This document shows, in pieces, positions 5,405 through 7,264 of a stretch of 7,264 nucleotides of DNA; the stretch's first letter is position 1, and the number at the start of each line of letters is the position of its first letter. The notes under the pieces were generated by a model. The model did no database searches. It was not told the DNA's origin and saw only the letters and a list, made by a program, of their open reading frames with translations. The position numbers and the translations under genes were made by a program. The DNA comes from Flavobacterium sp. Its GTDB lineage: Bacteria > Bacteroidota > Bacteroidia > Flavobacteriales > Flavobacteriaceae. The DNA lies in the NCBI GenBank assembly GCA_004296145.1, contig SEBM01000205.1, forward strand, positions 1-7,264. The letters are read 5' to 3'.

Positions 5405-7158
5405 TTAAGCATTCAAATCCAATCCAAATGTAGAACGCAAAAGTTCAATGTTTGGATTGATTTCTAAAAGACGATTATATCTGTCCTGATCATTAAGACT
5501 ACGTTTGGTTTCTATAGTTTCATTTACGACAACTTCAATCGTAATGTCATGATTGTGAAGATGTCCTTTTAAATGTCCTAAAAGACCGTTTAGCTGGCTT
5601 TCAAAATCTAATTTAGAACCTTCGTTTGGTAACTCAAGTGTAATAACTGTTCCGTTCAAAGTTGGATCGTTAATCAATAGCAACGATTCCATAATCTTGA
5701 AACCTTTTTCTCCTAAACGCTGTGCATATTTATTCCATTGCAGCAACATATCGGTTTCATTAAATTCTTCCGTAGGTAAAGTTGCTGAAGCAGGTTTTAC
5801 AAAAGATTTACTGCTGGCTTCCAATTCTTTTTTCTTGCGAATACTTGATAATGAAAAAGCAGAAATTTTTGGCCCGGTACTTTCAATTACGGTTTTTGGA
5901 GATTCTGGAGTGTTTGTAGCTGCAGTCTCCGTTTTTGGTGCAGTTTCAGTTTTGTTGACAACAGCAGTTGTTTCTGTATTTGAAACTACCTTTTCAGAGC
6001 TTGGAATTTGGGATTTTTCAGTTGTAATTTCAACAATAGAATAACTACCGTTTTTAAAATAAACCGGAGGAATTATGAATTGCTCAACTTTTTTTTTTCT
6101 CCATCAAAGTTGATAGAGGCCAATTGCATCAGACATAACTCAACTAAAAGGCGCTGATTCTGACTCAATTTGTATTTTAAATCGCAATCGTTGGCAATAT
6201 CAATTCCTTTTAACAAAAAGTCCTGAGAACATTTTTGAGATTGCACACCATACATTTGTTGCGCTTGTTCGCCTACTTCTAATAAAGCAATTGTAGCCGG
6301 AGTTTTGCTTACCAATAAATCTCTGAAATGCGAAGCAAGACCGGCAATAAAATGATGCCCGTCAAAACCTTTTGCAAGGATATCGTTGTAAGCCAGTAAA
6401 AGTTCCGGAATCTGATTTTCTAAAAGTAAATCGGTAATCGAAATATAAGTTTCGTAATCTAAAACGTTTAGGTTTTCGGTAACAGCCTGACGGGTCAGAT
6501 TTGTTCCGCAAAAAGAAACGACACGGTCAAAAATAGACAAAGCATCACGCATCGCACCATCTGCCTTTTGAGCAATAATGTGCAAAGCATCGTCTTCAAA
6601 ATTGATTCCCTGACTTGCCGCAACATCAGCCAAATGTTCTTTAGCATCTTTTACAGTAATTCTCTTGAAATCAAAAATCTGACAACGGGATAAAATCGTT
6701 GGAATAATTTTATGTTTCTCTGTTGTCGCTAATATAAAAATAGCATGTTTTGGCGGTTCTTCTAATGTTTTAAGAAAAGCATTAAAAGCAGCCGAAGACA
6801 ACATATGAACCTCGTCAATAATATACACTTTGTATTGTCCGGTTTGTGGCGGGATCCTAACCTGATCAATCAGGCTTCGGATATCATCAACCGAGTTGTT
6901 TGAAGCCGCATCTAACTCAAAAACGTTGAATGCAAAATCTTCATTTGGATCATCATATCCGGGCTGATTTATTTTTCTCGCCAGAATACGCGCGCAGGTT
7001 GTTTTTCCAACTCCACGAGGTCCTGTGAACAAAAGAGCAGAAGCAAGGTGATTGCTTTCTATGGCGTTTAACAACGTGTTGGTAATGGCTTTCTGCCCCA
7101 CAACATCTTTAAATGTCTGCGGACGGTATTTACGGGCCGATACTACAAATTGTTCCAT
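5405..7158 (-). CDS. dnaX: DNA polymerase III subunit tau (DnaX full length), needing a -1 frameshift
   Basis: Reading from the ATG at 7158 and changing to the -1 frame at the A run (6098-6089) gives a 584-aa DnaX, the expected tau form. Residues 1-357 are the clamp-loader ATPase. From V358 the frame encodes a Thr/Pro/Lys/Glu-rich linker (about 375-430), a basic stretch ISAFSLSSIRKKKE (432-445) and a folded C-terminal domain (about 464-550), ending in NPNIELLRSTFGLDL, a tail type I recognise from Bacteroidetes DnaX. The tau extension normally contacts the polymerase alpha subunit and the DnaB helicase, coupling leading and lagging strands. No stop occurs in the -1 frame for 228 codons, and there is no credible separate start there (the first candidate is an internal TTG at 5824). 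The alternative is a homopolymer length error, in which case this would be one ordinary reading frame. Confidence 0.85.
6073..7158 (-). CDS. dnaX: DnaX short form (gamma-like clamp-loader ATPase), zero-frame product
   Basis: Unshifted translation gives 361 aa, ending KKKLSNS just after the A run. It contains the whole clamp-loader motor: Walker A GPRGVGKTT (46-54), Walker B VYIIDEVHML (111-120, D115/E116), the SRC motif with arginine finger (157-159), sensor 2 GAMRDALS (R204) and domain III up to about 352. This matches the role of E. coli gamma, which loads the beta sliding clamp using ATP. The four-cysteine zinc module normally found between Walker A and Walker B is absent; residues 60-85 have no cysteine. 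The ATG at 7158 starts the family-typical FVVSARKYRPQTF, preceded by the A-rich leader AATAAAAAAGAAT. The gene is convergent with the upstream operons and has its own promoter-like box. Confidence 0.9.
   Translation of the reverse strand: MEQFVVSARKYRPQTFKDVVGQKAITNTLLNAIESNHLASALLFTGPRGVGKTTCARILARKINQPGYDDPNEDFAFNVFELDAASNNSVDDIRSLIDQVRIPPQTGQYKVYIIDEVHMLSSAAFNAFLKTLEEPPKHAIFILATTEKHKIIPTILSRCQIFDFKRITVKDAKEHLADVAASQGINFEDDALHIIAQKADGAMRDALSIFDRVVSFCGTNLTRQAVTENLNVLDYETYISITDLLLENQIPELLLAYNDILAKGFDGHHFIAGLASHFRDLLVSKTPATIALLEVGEQAQQMYGVQSQKCSQDFLLKGIDIANDCDLKYKLSQNQRLLVELCLMQLASINFDGEKKKLSNS
6088..6098 (-). other. Recoding site in dnaX: ten-A slippery run ending in A-AAA-AAG
   Basis: The coding strand reads GGAG, then ten A, then GTTGAGC. 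In frame this is GGA GAA AAA AAA AAG TTG AGC AAT TCA TAA. The last seven bases, A-AAA-AAG, are the same heptamer used for -1 frameshifting in E. coli dnaX. A run of ten A is also long enough for RNA polymerase slippage, as known for Thermus thermophilus dnaX. The frame downstream is -1 relative to the gene start, which either mechanism can reach. The zero-frame stop (6075-6073) comes right after, so the site acts as a switch between a 361-aa and a 584-aa product. Confidence 0.75.
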
Positions 7159-7177
7159 ATTCTTTTTTATTCGATAG

Positions 7178-7185
7178 CAAATATA
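7178..7185 (-). promoter_or_regulatory. TAnnTTTG -7 box of dnaX
   Basis: On the minus strand TATATTTG matches the Bacteroidetes -7 consensus exactly and lies 19 bp before the dnaX ATG. The expected -33 TTG is not seen; the region upstream is only A/T (ATTTTTAAATTTTTAAATCATT), which might act as an UP-like element. Position and the exact -7 match make this the most credible promoter in the window. Confidence 0.55.
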
Positions 7186-7264
7186 GAGTATAATTTAATG
7201 ATTTAAAAATTTAAAAATTGAAAGATTTTAACCGTTTCGACCATTGCCCGTTTTAATATTTGTG
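7186..7264. other. AT-rich intergenic stretch upstream of dnaX
   Basis: No open reading frame or RNA gene is visible. The stretch has a short direct repeat ATTTAAAA-ATTTAAAA (7201-7216) and then a more mixed sequence up to the window edge. Any gene further right is outside the window. Confidence 0.5.

Noticed and set aside
5405..5824. Separate 139-aa minus-strand gene starting at TTG
   Set aside because: Its frame is open upstream all the way to the dnaX A run and its product reads as the DnaX C-terminal tail, so it is part of tau and not a gene of its own.
5697..6044. 115-aa plus-strand frame rich in Val/Phe/Ser
   Set aside because: It is the complement of the low-complexity tau linker; composition mirrors the Thr/Glu/Lys-rich tail and no family is recognisable.
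6065..6112. GGAGG-AATT-ATG on the plus strand, looking like a good ribosome site and start
   Set aside because: The frame ends after 12 codons (MNCSTFFFLHQS), lies antisense inside dnaX, and Bacteroidetes rarely depend on Shine-Dalgarno sites.
5405..7158. dnaX as a degraded pseudogene
   Set aside because: All ATPase motifs are intact, the break is at a slippery A run exactly where dnaX recoding is known in other bacteria, the downstream frame is clean, and dnaX is essential.
7250..7264. TAATATTTG at the right edge as a rightward promoter
   Set aside because: It has three bases instead of two between TA and TTTG, and no gene is visible to its right.

Overview
The window is AT-rich, compactly coded, and looks like chromosomal core DNA of a Bacteroidetes bacterium, most likely Flavobacterium or a close relative. 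The support is the protein character (PPK1, DnaX and Crp-like sequences of the flavobacterial type), A-rich leaders instead of strong Shine-Dalgarno sites, and TAnnTTTG boxes of the Bacteroidetes -7 type. The genus call rests on recognition of sequence style, not on a database search.

Left part (about 30-3530, + strand): a polyphosphate/phosphohistidine operon. A SixA-like histidine phosphatase is followed 5 bp later by polyphosphate kinase ppk1 (GTG start), then 29 bp later by a short Ppx/GppA-type exopolyphosphatase. One enzyme makes polyP through a phosphohistidine intermediate, one degrades polyP, and the small phosphatase belongs to a family that removes phosphate from histidine. A strong 27-nt hairpin (3555-3581) closes the operon.

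Middle part (3627-5403, + strand): a three-gene cassette. It holds a six-helix TMEM175/DUF1211-type potassium channel protein, a Crp/Fnr-type regulator 2 bp downstream, and a flavodoxin-fold NAD(P)H oxidoreductase of the KefF/NQO1 family. A small palindrome and a TAnnTTTG box lie before the oxidoreductase.

Right part (5405-7158, - strand): dnaX, the clamp-loader/tau subunit of DNA polymerase III, convergent with the oxidoreductase and separated from it by a single base. dnaX is split over two frames. A ten-A run ending in A-AAA-AAG sits at the end of clamp-loader domain III. The zero frame stops five codons after the AAG codon starts, giving a 361-aa gamma-like protein. The -1 frame stays open for 227 more codons and encodes the tau linker and C-terminal domain, giving 584 aa. 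This is the strongest special signal in the window: a probable programmed -1 frameshift or transcriptional slippage site whose default product is gamma and whose recoded product is tau, the reverse of the E. coli arrangement. No mobile element, CRISPR array, tRNA or rRNA was seen. No gene-free stretch exceeds 300 bases.
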